A stretch of DNA of 64,000 bases, from positions 15,089,001 to 15,153,000 of the forward strand of contig CM073515.1 of assembly GCA_037074615.1 (NCBI GenBank), given 5' to 3'. A model generated the notes under the pieces. It was not told the DNA's origin. It was given only the letters and a program-made list of their open reading frames with translations, and made no database searches. Below, piece by piece: positions 24,519 through 36,280 of the stretch (positions are counted from its first letter, which is position 1; each line of letters begins with the position of its first letter). The position numbers and the translations under genes were made by a program. Origin of the DNA: Leucaena leucocephala (Eukaryota; Streptophyta; Magnoliopsida; Fabales; Fabaceae).

Positions 24519-24639
24519 TTTATATTTGATTGGATATATTGTTTTGATGTAATAATAGCACAAGTATATTGTTCTGATTGCATATATTATTTTGTTGTAA
24601 CTTACAAGTGATGGGTTAATAAAAGGGTTGGCTTGAAAA

Positions 24640-24900
24640 CATAACTCCAATATTTAAACCGGTTTTATATGTTATCTGGTGTAAAAGTGATATGCAAAAT
24701 TTAAGGTCACCCTTTAACATTAGAGTTATATGTTATCTGATGTAAAAAGTGATCTGAAAAGTTTAAGGTCACCTTTTTTACACCAGAGTTATATGTTATC
24801 CGGTGTAGAAAGTCTTTTAAAATTCAAAATATTAGTCATTTCATATTCAAAATATAATTTTTACACCGAATTTAAATGTTAACAAGTGTAAAAAGTCTTA
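24640..24900 (+). repeat. Internal array of CACTA subterminal-type motif
   Basis: Three to four degenerate units of about 65-75 bp contain AGTTATATGTTATCCGGTGTA and TTTAAGGTCACC-like blocks. The motif is the same as at the element ends but lies between the two transposase genes, possibly in the second gene's promoter. Confidence 0.75.
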
Positions 24901-25314
24901 ATGAAAATACTTTATTAAAGCTTGCCCCTTGGCGCGTCTCTTTATTTCTCAGGTTTTATTTAGTCTTATTTTTTACGTCGTCTATTATTACTCCACTCGT
25001 CGTGCTCTGTGGTTTTCGTCGGGGTTCACTATGGTTAGTCGTTCTTCTCTATTCTCACTCTTGTTGTGTTTTGCTGTGCATGTGTGCTGGATACTTATTT
25101 TCTCATGTACATGCTTTGCCTTTTACATGTTCGTTTAATCTAGGTTTTGTAGTTTTCTACGATAAATACTTGCACTTCTTTCCATTTATAAATGCTAAAG
25201 CAATAAGTTTTGTGTATTTTGATGGAAGGTAAAAGGTTTAAGTCTGTTTACTATGTTTGTTTTTGTTATTGCATATATAGGAATATGGGGGTAGTGTCAA
25301 TTAGAATGAGGCTA

Positions 25315-27160
25315 GCGATACTCCAAGCAACTCTTAGCAAAGGAGGGGCAGAAGTCCAACACGATTGAAAGACATGAAGGAAAGGAAATTACTATCAATT
25401 GAGTTTGACACACGTTGGAACCCAAATGGTGAACATAGGACTAAGTACATGAGTTATGTCAGCCTCCTAACATGCAACAAGACTAACCTCGCCATACAGA
25501 TTTGGGATGCTATTAATCATCACGTGAAGAATCAAATTTGGGAATCTATTTAGGTATAGAAACTGACTATTGTATATTGTATGCAGACCAATACCAAAAA
25601 ACATAAATATTTGTTGATAACTCTGCTTTTAATGGAAATTATTGCAGCTCACTTACAATGTTATCAACAATGAAGTCTTGAAGAAGAAGACGTTGTCTTA
25701 TTGCACTGAGCGTTGGAGGGCATTCAAGACACAACTAGCTCATCATTATGTGCATGGCCAGGACAAAGATAGTCAGCCTCATCCTTCTCCATGCAGCAAG
25801 TATCAATTCATTGACGAAGCTATTTGGGAAGAATTTGTTAAGGTTCAGACTACAACAACAACTATGGTGAGTTGATATGTCGTGAAAAAGGAATCTTGCA
25901 TTTACCATATTTCTTCCTTTTGTATATATTGATTTTAACTACTTCAAGTCTTATAGAAGAAAAGAGAAAAAGCCATTGAACACGCTCTCAGGAATGATTG
26001 CCTAAACACATAATGTCTCGAGGGGGTTACGTGAAGGTTGAAAGAGACTTGTTGGGGGCCAAAAGGAAGAGGCTAGAAGAAAATACTGAGTCTGAACCTA
26101 ATGTTACTCTTACTCCCCTATCTCCAATATTTCACGAAGATAAATGGTGGTACACTCACCAAAAAAGGAGTGGATCATTTACAAGCGTTCACACTCACAT
26201 GAATGCGAAAAAAATTGTAAGTACTACTTCTATTATTTTGTTTAAGTAGACTAATTATATTATTTCTTATGTTTGCTCTTTATATGTTATAGGCTGATTT
26301 TAAACAACAAGGATCTCATGGCTCTTTCAAATCAAATGGTAGGAATGACATCTTGACTGTTACCACGGGCAAGCAAGAGCATAGGGGCTGTGTTAGGGGA
26401 GTTAGATGAGGTATCGATATAAGAGATTATTTTGGAGTATCTCCATGACATTCCCCATATATGCTGAGAGCAGAGATGGAATCATTGTTATCCACCATGA
26501 GGGCAGAGGTTAGGGCACAGGTAGAAGCTTCAATTGAGGCATGATTACAAGAGGGGTTAGCAAAGATCAAGTAAGAAATATTGTCCATGTTGACATCAAG
26601 GAAATAGGAGCCAAGTGCCAACCAAATACTCTCACATGCAACCCATCCTATCACTAAAGGGAGCTGTTGCATGACTAAGCCAGTGTCAGAGGATGATGAA
26701 CCTTGTGATCTCTATGTGGAGGATCTTATCAAAAGGTTAGTGGCATATGGTTCCATCCATATCTTACTACCACATCCAAATTCAGGATGATCAGTTAAGG
26801 GTGGCAGTTAAAGACGTGATATTTCAAGATGCTCTTGTCCTAATTTAGACTAATAAAGTAAAGACAATGAGTCAGGCAAATGGGACTTTCATATTATGGC
26901 CAAAGCATCTTGTTTCAGATCACATCGTGTCATCCCCAAGTAAACTTCCTACACCTCCTAATTTGAGTGCTGTGCAACATGTGATACGATTGACATATGA
27001 CAAAATGTTCTATGTGGATGCATTGCCTATGGATTTAGTTATGGGTGACACGAGGGCACATGCCTTTGTTGACCATGCAGATGTCAAATCTATTATCACT
27101 CATAGCAATGAACTAACATCCAAGTGCATACAAGTGTTTTTTTATGTAAGTCTAATTTAA
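25315..27160 (+). pseudogene. Second CACTA gene remnant, Transposase_24 (TNP1/Ptta)-like
   Basis: Exon-like pieces are separated by AT-rich intron-like gaps. 25315-25553 contains RLKDMKERK and FDTRWNPNGEHRT. 25642-25875 contains the Transposase_24 pattern ERWRAFKTQL and FIDEAIWEEFVK. About 25960-26249 contains KREKAIEHALRNDCLN and SRGGYVKVERDLLG, as in the plant Ptta/En-Spm transposase family. Further pieces follow: EVRAQVEASIEA at about 26500, PVSEDDEPCDLYVEDL near 26680 and WPKHLV near 26890. Stops and frame changes are frequent. The region 27200-27900 may hold a degraded C-terminal, possibly Ulp1-like, domain, which I cannot confirm. In autonomous elements this DNA-binding protein helps TNP2 at the ends. 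Confidence 0.75.
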
Positions 27161-28129
27161 ATATAAATATATGTAATAACAAAATTTATGTTTGTTGAGT
27201 GTTTGCATTAACTATAGGTACATGCAAGCTGAGTTGATTTCTAAGAGCAAATAAGGTCAGTTCGGATTCCCATGCCAATTTCATATTTATGCAAAAGGGA
27301 CCTCCCAATATTTAAGACTTCACACTACATTTTAAGGAGGCTTGGTGAAACCGATATTGATTGTTTCTTTGCACCATATATGCAGGAGTAAGAATAATAA
27401 TATTTCATTATATTTCATACTAGTTTTGTATTTTCTTAGCTTAATGCTAATAATCATTATTGTTTAATTAATTTCTACAGCAATTATTGGTAATTGATCA
27501 TACTATGAAAGCACACTTATAAAATTTTCTTCTTATCATTGAGGGACCCAAATGGATCACACTGAAGGTAATAAAAGTATTAAGTCTTATGCTCCACATA
27601 GTTTTTTGCTGATGATACATAATTTTGTTCATGTTAATATTATAAATTTGAAGGCAACCCAAAGAAAGCAACTTGTGCAACTTCTATATGGTTAGACGCA
27701 TGATCAATATCATCTTGTCAAATATAATTGACCTAACTAAGGAGGTAAATTGTGTTTTTATTGATTTCATATATTTCTTGTCAATTTAATATATCTTAAT
27801 GATGCCTTAATTTCTTTTATTTTAGTTTGATATTTCAGATGTTTGATCAATCTGATCTATTTCCTGAATAAGATATTGAGGACCCGCGCAATATTTGAGT
27901 TGATTTTTTTTGTTCAAAATATTCCTTCTCAATAGTATTTGTCATTACTAGAATACATTTTTTTATTTTTCTGTTCAAATTGTTGTATTTTTTTATTGAA
28001 TTTTATTAAATGAATAATGTAATGAGCAATTAAAGATTTGTCTGTGCCATCTTGAACTCTGTCTCTACTGCTGTCTCTTTGAAGGGGATGAGGTTAATAA
28101 AATATTAAAGGGGTCATTTTTTAAAAATA

Positions 28130-28477
28130 CATTTAAACCAGACAAAGTATATTGGCAGGTGTAGAAACAATATGTAAATATTATAACATCTACACCGGTC
28201 GTCTTTATGGCGAGGTGTAGAAAATTGATTAATCTACACTGGGTGTAAATACAATTGGTGTAAAAAATTGATTAATCTGTTCACATAACCCGTGTAGATA
28301 TTAGTAAATTCTACTCCTAATTTCAAAAGGGACCAGTTTAAATTATAGTCATTCTATACTGGTGAACTGCCCGATTTAAAAAATGTACACTTTCTAAACG
28401 ATATGTTTCTACACAGATCATTGTCCGATGTAGAATACCATTTTCAGCCGATTTACAAAGCCTTATTTGCAGTAGTG
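28130..28477 (+). repeat. CACTA right subterminal region
   Basis: Multiple direct and inverted copies of GGTGTAGA / TCTACACTGG-like motifs (for example near 28158, 28192, 28210 and 28235) precede the terminal GCAGTAGTG. Confidence 0.85.
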
Positions 28478-31400
28478 AACTTATTAAAAATAAACTTACG
28501 AGTCAATTGTATTATCTTGTACTAATTCCTTCCTCGATCCTCATTAGTCTTCCTCGTATATAATAATAATCTTCCGCCAATTGTTTCTTCACAATATATT
28601 TTTTTGCCTGCTTATTTTATCTTCAATGCCTCTAAAGAAGTTAGATGATTCTTGAGTGTTGGATCTCTTGGATGTAATTTAATCACTGATACCAGCTTGA
28701 TGCTAATAGCTAGTTCCTTTAGAGAGCATAGCTAATGTCAATGCCCGCAACTTCAAATTGGGTGATACATTCACCAATATTTAACATTTCAATCCTTTTA
28801 ATGCTAAAAATAAAACATGGTTCCACCGTACCCCTTAATCCATATAGCTAGGGGAAGATTCCCAGGTAAAATCGTAATATTGGCTTTCCGTTTGGTTTTT
28901 TACCAATCAAGAACACCTCACTCGATTATAACTAACCATATCTAATATATTTTTCGTAAATTGGAGATCAACTAACTTATACTTATATTCATTATATAAA
29001 AATCTTCCCTTAGCCATATAAACCAAATGGTTTGGCATCGTCATGTTCTATTTTTAACTCTAGAAAAGATCAAAATGACTAAGTTTAGTGAACCTAGCAT
29101 CCAATCCAAGAGTCACAGCCTTCAACTTTAGCAATACTCATAAAAGGAATCGACCATCACCAACAAAAACAGTTGTCGGGATTGAAACTATCATCGTTAG
29201 ATATCTAGCAATCAACAATATATCATCTAAGTTATCTCATATTGTGTAAATAAAGCAATCAAACAAAAAAATCTTGGAAAACACAAGGAGGAAGGTCTGA
29301 TAAGTATATAAAAATATATGTATATCTATATGTGGGGTTCATCAAATTGACTGGATGAAAATGAAATAAACCAAGAAATAATAAGTTTAAGATAAAACAC
29401 CATTCAGAAGCAAGGAAACTATATTTTTGACCATTAATCCAAATCCTAGCAACTGAAACAACACAATGCAAACAAACTCGTAACACTAGCATATATCAAA
29501 AGAAACAAACATATGATCAAGCAAACACAGAACCCTACCAACCTAAATGAAACAATGCAAGCAAGAAAGAGAGCAAGGAAGGAGGGTGACCACTTATAGA
29601 AAAACATAGAGCATGACAACATCAATAGGAGAGATGCCTTTGAGGTAGAAAGAGAGAGCTAGAGAGCCCTACAATAGTGAAAGCGCGAGTGCCATAGGAA
29701 AATGAGGAGTGAAAGTGGCGCTAGACATAATCATAAGGTTATAAATTAGGTTATAAGATTTACACTGGCTATACCCACTAACCACTGTATATAAAAATTA
29801 ATTAAACTAAAATTAATAATCATTCATAGTTATGCCATTATTATTAGTATTATTATTTGCCCAAATTAATTCACATTTGAATTAAATATCAATAAACTAA
29901 AATAATACTAATAATTTATATATTTTTATATATATTCGCCTATAATACATCTAAATTTATAAATTAAAAAAGTAAAACCTAATAAATAAAAGCCTATTTA
30001 AAAACCTAAAACCTGTTAAACAAAACTTAAACTAAAATTTCTAATAACTTATCAAAAAATAAAATTATTCCTCCTCGTTGTCGGAGGGGTTGAAGGTTAT
30101 GGCGTTCAAAGGTTTATCCTAGCCATCGTTTGCCAAGTTAACTTTGTCATTGGGCAGCCTATCTACGTGCCTCAGGAGCCTGTCAAGCCTAGACTTTATA
30201 TGGCCAGAATACTATCTTAAAGTGTTCACATTCATCAATGATGCGAACACAATCTTTTATTAGTTCAATGCATAAAACTAAAGGTAGATAATGGCCTATA
30301 GCAAGTGTTTTCGTTGGTTATGTCAATGGCAGGTGGTGGTGGTGGGGATAGTGATGGAGACAGGCAGGGGAGGGATGAGCCAATGGGAGGTGAAGCCTGA
30401 GGTAGACGCTGCCTTTTTTTGCCAAATATGGAACTGAAGAGAGAGAGGAAGAGAGAGATTTGAGACTTTAGATTTCCACCTTGCCTACTTATAGCTGAGA
30501 ATGCTAGAGTGAAATGATGTGTATGTTGAGGTTTCCAAGAGACAACTTATCATTACTCAAAAGCGTTGGAATACGGAAGGACTTGGAGGGAAAACATTAT
30601 GATGAAGCATGAAGGTTCTAGACCAGTTCAAATAAAGAGCAAATGTAAAGAGTAATATTTACATCGTCTTCACAAAGAGCCGGTGTAAGAATATAGACTA
30701 GATTCTATTAAAGCTAGAGTAAAGAGTTTGCTTACACTGTGTATGGCGCATATGAGGTAAACATTTGTTTATATTTATAGAAATGTTACCGGTCATATTT
30801 TTTATATCATCCTGCGTGTTAAAAACATTTTTTGTACTATTGACTGGTTTGTCGGTTCCATTTCCATATGACATTGGAAATAAAATAATCAAATTAAAAG
30901 AGATAAATCTAGAAATGAGACATCATCAGCATTGTAATTGATTGTTTAGTTAATTTCTTAAGTGGCTAGTTGTTTTATGGTTCAAATCAATTTTCCACTA
31001 GCCATCATTCCTGTTATAGAATTAAATTATAAATACGTACATGGAAATTCATAAATAAAATATCAATATAGAGTTAGTTTAGTGCTATAAGGCTATATTA
31101 CATCTCTTAGGTTTTGTGTTTGTTTATTAAAAGAGGCATTTATATTGTAAGGGGTAGCCAAAAGACTCAAAACTGGATACCTCAGGAATAGAGGGAGAAG
31201 AGGGAGATTGAATACTCAATATTCTAATATAATTAAAGGTGTACAAAATAAGATGGTTTGAAGGCCATTTATAACCTCAACTATAACTTTAGAAATTAAA
31301 TATAAAATATTCTAGAAATCCTAAAATTAAATAAAAAATTACAATCAATAACAAATGCTAAAAATATAACAATAAGTCATAATTAAAATGAAATATTTCC

Positions 31401-31860
31401 TAACATCTGAAATAGTCAAATATCCTAAATCAGCCATTATTTTATATCTCATCACCTTAAAGTATTAAAATTTTTATGCACAAACAGAAAATAAAAAAAT
31501 TAATAAAGTAAAATGAATAGTAATTCTACAATAAATCTATACACACCAATCTATTCATTTGTATTGTGTTGTATTGATTGTTTAACATCAATTCAATTGC
31601 CAGTAAGTCGATGTATAAATCGTACTGAACACTAATAAAAAACTTCGAAAAGTACGTAGTATGGGTAAAACATTATCTTCAGGGACTACAAACTAAAAAA
31701 ATAGTTAACATGAGTATAAAATACATTACTCGCAAATTTATTTTATCATTTTCTTACCAAATATTGTTTTATCCTTTATAATACCAACATTTTAATAGTA
31801 TTTATTTTTTAGAAGTTTTTTTATTTCAAAGAAAAAAGGTGGCTACCTCCAAAAATAATA

Positions 31861-31876
31861 TGTGTGTGTGTGTGTG
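31861..31876. repeat. (TG)8 microsatellite
   Basis: Eight perfect TG dinucleotides in AT-rich intergenic sequence. Confidence 0.9.
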
Positions 31877-32205
31877 GATATCCACTTCGATTATCTTTAA
31901 GAACTTTGTGTAGTCATTATCAAAGGAAAAAAATTGTCTAGTGGACCATGTCATTTAGAAAGCGAGGGATAGAGATAATTGTCTCCAACAAATCTAAAGA
32001 GGTACTGTATGAATGGCATACAAAATCGTTTGCAAGATGCTTCACTTTTTCTTTTCTTTTTTCTCTTTAAAAAAACTTAGTTTGGTCGGTCTCCATAATA
32101 TTATGTTTAATATACATAAGTTTTGTGGATAATTTTCACACTAGTATAGGAAATAAAAAATTTAAAAAAAATTATAATTTCACATAAGTTAATATGTGTG
32201 TGTTC

Positions 32206-32232
<27 letters not shown>
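32206..32232. repeat. (AT)n microsatellite
   Basis: About thirteen AT dinucleotides in AT-rich intergenic sequence. Confidence 0.9.
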
Positions 32233-32237
<5 letters not shown>

Positions 32238-32533
32238 AATTCTGGTTGTTATTTATAAAGAGGCGCGACATAAGTTGAAACAATTTTATTCCACGGATGC
32301 ATCCATTGAATAAAATCGTTTCAATCGATCATGCATATATATATAATAAAAAAATTTAAATTAATTTATATATATTAAGACATATGGATATATATATTAA
32401 CTGAAAAACAAACCACATAATATTTTAACTAATAAACAATACTGCAAGGATTAGGTAGAGACTCATCTTGCAAAGGATAAAGTTGACCAATCTGATACAC
32501 TCACAAGATATGGCCCACTCAAGTATACAAGTT

Positions 32534-32738
32534 TTTTTTTTATATATATAAAAAGTTTAGGTAGGTTTGGCACCGGTTTTCCAGCAAGGCCAGAGCATAG
32601 CCTTAGGGTTCAGAGAGCGCTTATAAAAGATTTACAAGATCGCATACTAAAGGAGTCTTCACGACGGCATCAGAAATCGAACTCGTTTCTTTATAAGATA
32701 TGAGCCCTTTCCTTATCATCTATTTGAACTCTCATTGG
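32534..32738 (-). mobile_element. tRNA-derived SINE, about 205 bp
   Basis: Near-identical 19 bp direct repeats flank it: CCACTCAAGTATACAAGTT (32515-32533) and CCACTCAAGTATACGAGTT (32739-32757), one mismatch. On the minus strand an A-box-like GAGTTCAAATAGATGA is followed by a B-box GAGTTCGATTTC, then a body ending in an A/T-rich tail (a T run at 32532-32541 on the plus strand) next to the flanking repeat. Long TSD, internal Pol III promoter and terminal A-rich tail are the SINE signature. The resemblance is to lysine-type tRNA heads; the named SINE family is unknown. Confidence 0.8.
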
Positions 32739-33184
32739 CCACTCAAGTATACGAGTTATGTCACCGTTCTACGGACTTGCCACGATGTTGGGCTTATCGT
32801 GACACTGGACGATGACTGCATTTTTTATACCTGAGTGGGCAGATATGCCAAAACGAGTGAAGCATGGTTGGCCAGCACTAATCTTCCATGTTCAATATAT
32901 ATTATATACAAAGCAACAATCCACAGAGAAACAAAACTAACATCAATATATATATATATACCTAGATAGATGAGAACAACAAACTCTAGAGAAACAAACA
33001 ACGCATCAAATTATATACGTGGACAGATCATATAAACAAACCATACATATATACCTAGACATATTAAAGTAAGAAGATGACTTTTAATGAAATAAATGAT
33101 CAATGGAAGAGAAGAAAATACATTGAAAGCACTTAAGAAGGAGAAACGAGGAGAGATAATAGAAGATATGAAGAGGATGAGTTA

Positions 33185-34932
33185 TATTAGTATGATAGTT
33201 TCACCCAAAATGTGGTGAACTGGATGATATTAAAAATTTTAAAATTTAAATGAAATCATAAAAATTAAGTATAGAAAGATTTCACCGAGAGAAACAAATA
33301 GAAGATAATTGCATATAGTCAGTTTATACTAGTGTAGCCTAACCACTTAGCTTACTTCCAGTTTTTAGAATTCCTCTAAGTATTTTACTAATCTTCTAAG
33401 ATTCACTTGGCTTTTGGTATCTAAATACATCAATAGAAAGTATCTCTCTCACTCCCATTACTTCATTTAAGATTACAATTCCACTCAAGAGTCCCACTTT
33501 TGAGTATCTCAGATAATAAATGAGAATTTATGTCTCTCTCTTCACTAGAAGGATTATGCTAAGCACTGAAGAACATAATTTCTAAGTATATATCTCAAAG
33601 AAAAATTCCTCTATTTAGAGAATGAAAAATAGGGTAAAACAAAATATATTGAATGCAACAATTAATGCTCGAATAATTGCAGTTTGATCGTGTTTGGTGA
33701 GCTTCTTAACTTCAGCATTTTACTATAGTTTCTTTTATACTTGAGTCCTTCAAAAATCTGTTAGACTCATTGAATGTTACCGTTGAAGAAATAAAGCCGT
33801 TGTTTCCTGATTTTTGAAGCATTTAATGCATTCTGACATATTTTTATTTTTTGATGAAACTCTTTGTTTGATCTTTTTTTTTTGCCTATAAATAATTTGA
33901 AAATATGTTTCATAAAAGATATATAAAGAGTTTAAGCTTGTATCAACTTATTCATAATGTTTTAAATTAAAACATCAAAGTCTGGTTTAAAGTTTTTTCA
34001 AAAATCATTTGAATTTATCAAATTGTTTATGAAAAGATGTCTTATAAAAAAAGATTTTGATAAATATCAAGCATATTGGATCGAAACAGCTTAGTTCTTA
34101 TCGAATAGCACTTTAATAAATAGTTTTATCGAAATATCTAAAGTCACATTTTGATAACATAGGCTTTCACACTTATCAAAAATACAATAATTATTTCAAA
34201 ACATGCTAGGATAACCAATTTATCAAAGTGTCATTCGATAAATAGGCTTATCGATAAATGCCTCAAGAACAATTAGCAGACCTTCAAACTTTCTATGTTC
34301 GATGTTTAATCTTATATAGTATGTAATTTTTAGCAAAACAATATTTCATAAATCATTTTAGAAGCAAATCATTATAATTAATTCAAATAAACAATTCAGT
34401 GCTTTGATTAAAAAGTAAAAAATTTTCTATTTATCAAAATATTGATGGATAAAATGTCTTACTAATTAATACTTTAATAAATGAAGTTTGAAACATGTTT
34501 TGACATAATTTGACCTTATTTATCCAAGATTTTTTGGATAAATCACCTCATTGATAAATGCTCTGATAAGATCTTTTAAAAACATATTATAGTTTAGAAA
34601 TTAAGTTATTAACTGACTACATTTATTTTTTTATTAATAAATGCCTTTATCAATCAATATTTCAATAAATCCTCTTGTAAAATTAGTTTTGCATAAGTTT
34701 CACAAATTAAGTTTAAAAAGCGTTTATCTAAGTCTTTATCGATAAATACCCTTTTCAAACACATTTTAAAACAATTCTTTTTATAAAACAGTTTTCCATA
34801 ACATAATTTTTTTTATTTATCGAATGAGTTATTGATAAACACTATTATCGATAAGTTTATAAAAAATAAGCTATTTCAAAATAATTTTAAAATACATCGT
34901 CAAAATCATTTATTATCATCAATAGTCTAACA
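33185..34932 (-). mobile_element. Degenerate solo LTR, same family as 49460-51979
   Basis: The reverse complement aligns by eye with the copy at 49460-51979. Both begin TGTTAGACT, carry many TTATCGATAA-type motifs, and share a GGGAGTGAG block, an ATTGATGTATT block, AAGCCAAGTGA and a TGGGT(G)AAAC ending. The outer end has decayed from TG to TA. The flanks AGTTA and AGCTC match at only three of five positions, so the TSD is not demonstrated. It is shorter (1748 bp) than its relative, implying internal deletions. The body is non-coding. Confidence 0.7.
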
Positions 34933-36271
34933 AGCTCCATATGGTGTAGTCAACAGAGAGCAGAAGGCAACTGTTGGTGAAAAAGAAGGTGAAGGGAGCG
35001 AAGGCAAAGAAGTATGGGAGAGACTAATCACACAAATAGGTGCGACAGGGCACCCGAGTGAAATAATATGACTACGAGCATGATTTAACATATCATGTTA
35101 AATCATGTTGAAAACATAATAAGAATAACAATTTGACGAGAATGACGTAATAAGAATAACATATCATGTTGAAAATCAATTTGACAAGAATGACGGCTGT
35201 AGAGACAACTTTTCATTCGTACTCTTCATTACGTTGTGTGGCATGACTCATCAACGCGAGAAAAATGCAGTGGTTGGCGAGGATTTTGTGGCCTGAGATG
35301 AAGATGCTTTCAAATGATGAAGATGATATGATCAACGTAGGGAGAAGGAAGATTAGGTATCAGGAGGGTTTGGCCATAGAGGAGAGAAAAATGGGGAAAG
35401 CTCAAACACGTCTGGTTAAAAATGAAAGGGCGAGAAGTTTCTAAGGGCTATTTAAATGAGACTACTTAACGATTATTACAAAATAACTGACAAGTATCAT
35501 ACCGTTCGACGGACTTTTTACAAACAACCGTCAAATACTAGCTTCAAATATTTGACACAGTTGTTTCGAAATAATCATCAAAGAGTTTTAAATTTCTAAA
35601 AACTTATAAAAAAATAGTATTTTTCGGTTTTTTTTAGTATAAGAATTTTTGGAAAAAAGTTAGGTTCACCTACGATCCAAAGGCTAGGCGAAGTATCTCT
35701 TCCTCCTAAGCAATACTAATTTCGGGTAGAACGAGCCATCTATTGGTCTCAAGCGTAAACTTAGGCACCCAGGAGTTAGGATACCTCCCTAAACACTACA
35801 ATTAGAACCACTAAAAAGTAGTACTCCTCATGAATCGAACATGTTTCAAATAGTCGTATGTCTCACTCTTTCTCTAGTTGAACCCATGGATGATGGGTTT
35901 TTTGGTTGTTAAGAACCGTAAAATAATTTTACAAACTTATTCAAATAAGCCCTTACTCAATATACACCTCACATTACTTGATGTTTTGTTGTTTAACCAA
36001 CAGGTATGAAGCGTCAAGTATGTAATTTTTTGTAGAAGCGTATAAACAGTCAATTAACCATTTCTGTAATTGTTTTGCCATTTCTAACCGTTTAAAGTTC
36101 TGAAAAAATAAATCGCTTAGTTGATAACTTATAAGTAATGTAATTTATTAAAAAAATATATATTTTATTAATATATTTGACATTAAAATTTAGTTAAACA
36201 CTTATCATCGGCCGACTATTTCATTGAATAGTAAAATCTTTTATTAAAATATTTGGCATCTTTTTTTTTTA
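34933..36271. other. Gene-free stretch with a short tandem duplication
   Basis: Around 35089-35200 the phrase AACATATCATGTT..AAT plus TTTGAC(G/A)AGAATGACG occurs twice. The rest is AT-rich sequence with no recognisable coding frame, apart from the SINE candidate listed next. Confidence 0.6.
35640..35890 (-). mobile_element. Candidate tRNA-derived SINE
   Basis: On the minus strand GGGTTCAACTAGAG (A-box-like) is followed by ATGTTCGATTCATG (B-box-like). A non-coding body then ends in an A-rich tail at about 35630-35640. I could not find convincing flanking direct repeats, so this is less secure than the SINE at 32534. Confidence 0.4.
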
Positions 36272-36280
36272 TAAAATCAA

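Larger units (their letters stand above)
21110..28477 (+). mobile_element. CACTA (En/Spm-type) DNA transposon, 7.4 kb, decayed
   Basis: The left end reads CACTAGTATAAAG and the complement of the right end reads CACTACTGCAAATAAGG; similarity extends to a shared CTTT..TAAA block. Subterminal copies of a CCGGTGTAGAAA / CACCAGTGTAGA-like motif crowd both ends, as in CACTA elements where they bind transposase. Inside are two plus-strand gene remnants: a TNP2-like transposase (22793-24518) and a Transposase_24-like gene (about 25315-27160). The 3 bp flanks AAA and AAC agree at two of three positions. Stops, frameshifts and a large internal transposase deletion make it non-autonomous. Confidence 0.9.
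28478..32514. other. Region without an intact gene; possible remnant of another CACTA element
   Basis: 30060-30480 has higher G+C and coding-like stretches on the minus strand (for example DCVRIIDECEHFK, and a Ser/Pro-rich segment) broken by stops. 30640-30870 has CACTA-type subterminal motifs (GCCGGTGTAAGA, GTTACCGGTC). Together they could be a second, degenerate CACTA element whose ends I cannot place. 28600-29500 contains degraded sequence including GCTGGTATCAGTG on the minus strand, resembling a copia primer site, but no gag/pol follows. The remainder is AT-rich. Confidence 0.4.

Noticed and set aside
28690..28800. Copia primer-binding site and LTR end on the minus strand (GCTGGTATCAGTG beside TGTTAAATATTGG)
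   Set aside because: No matching second LTR, TSD or adjacent gag found; not enough to call an element.
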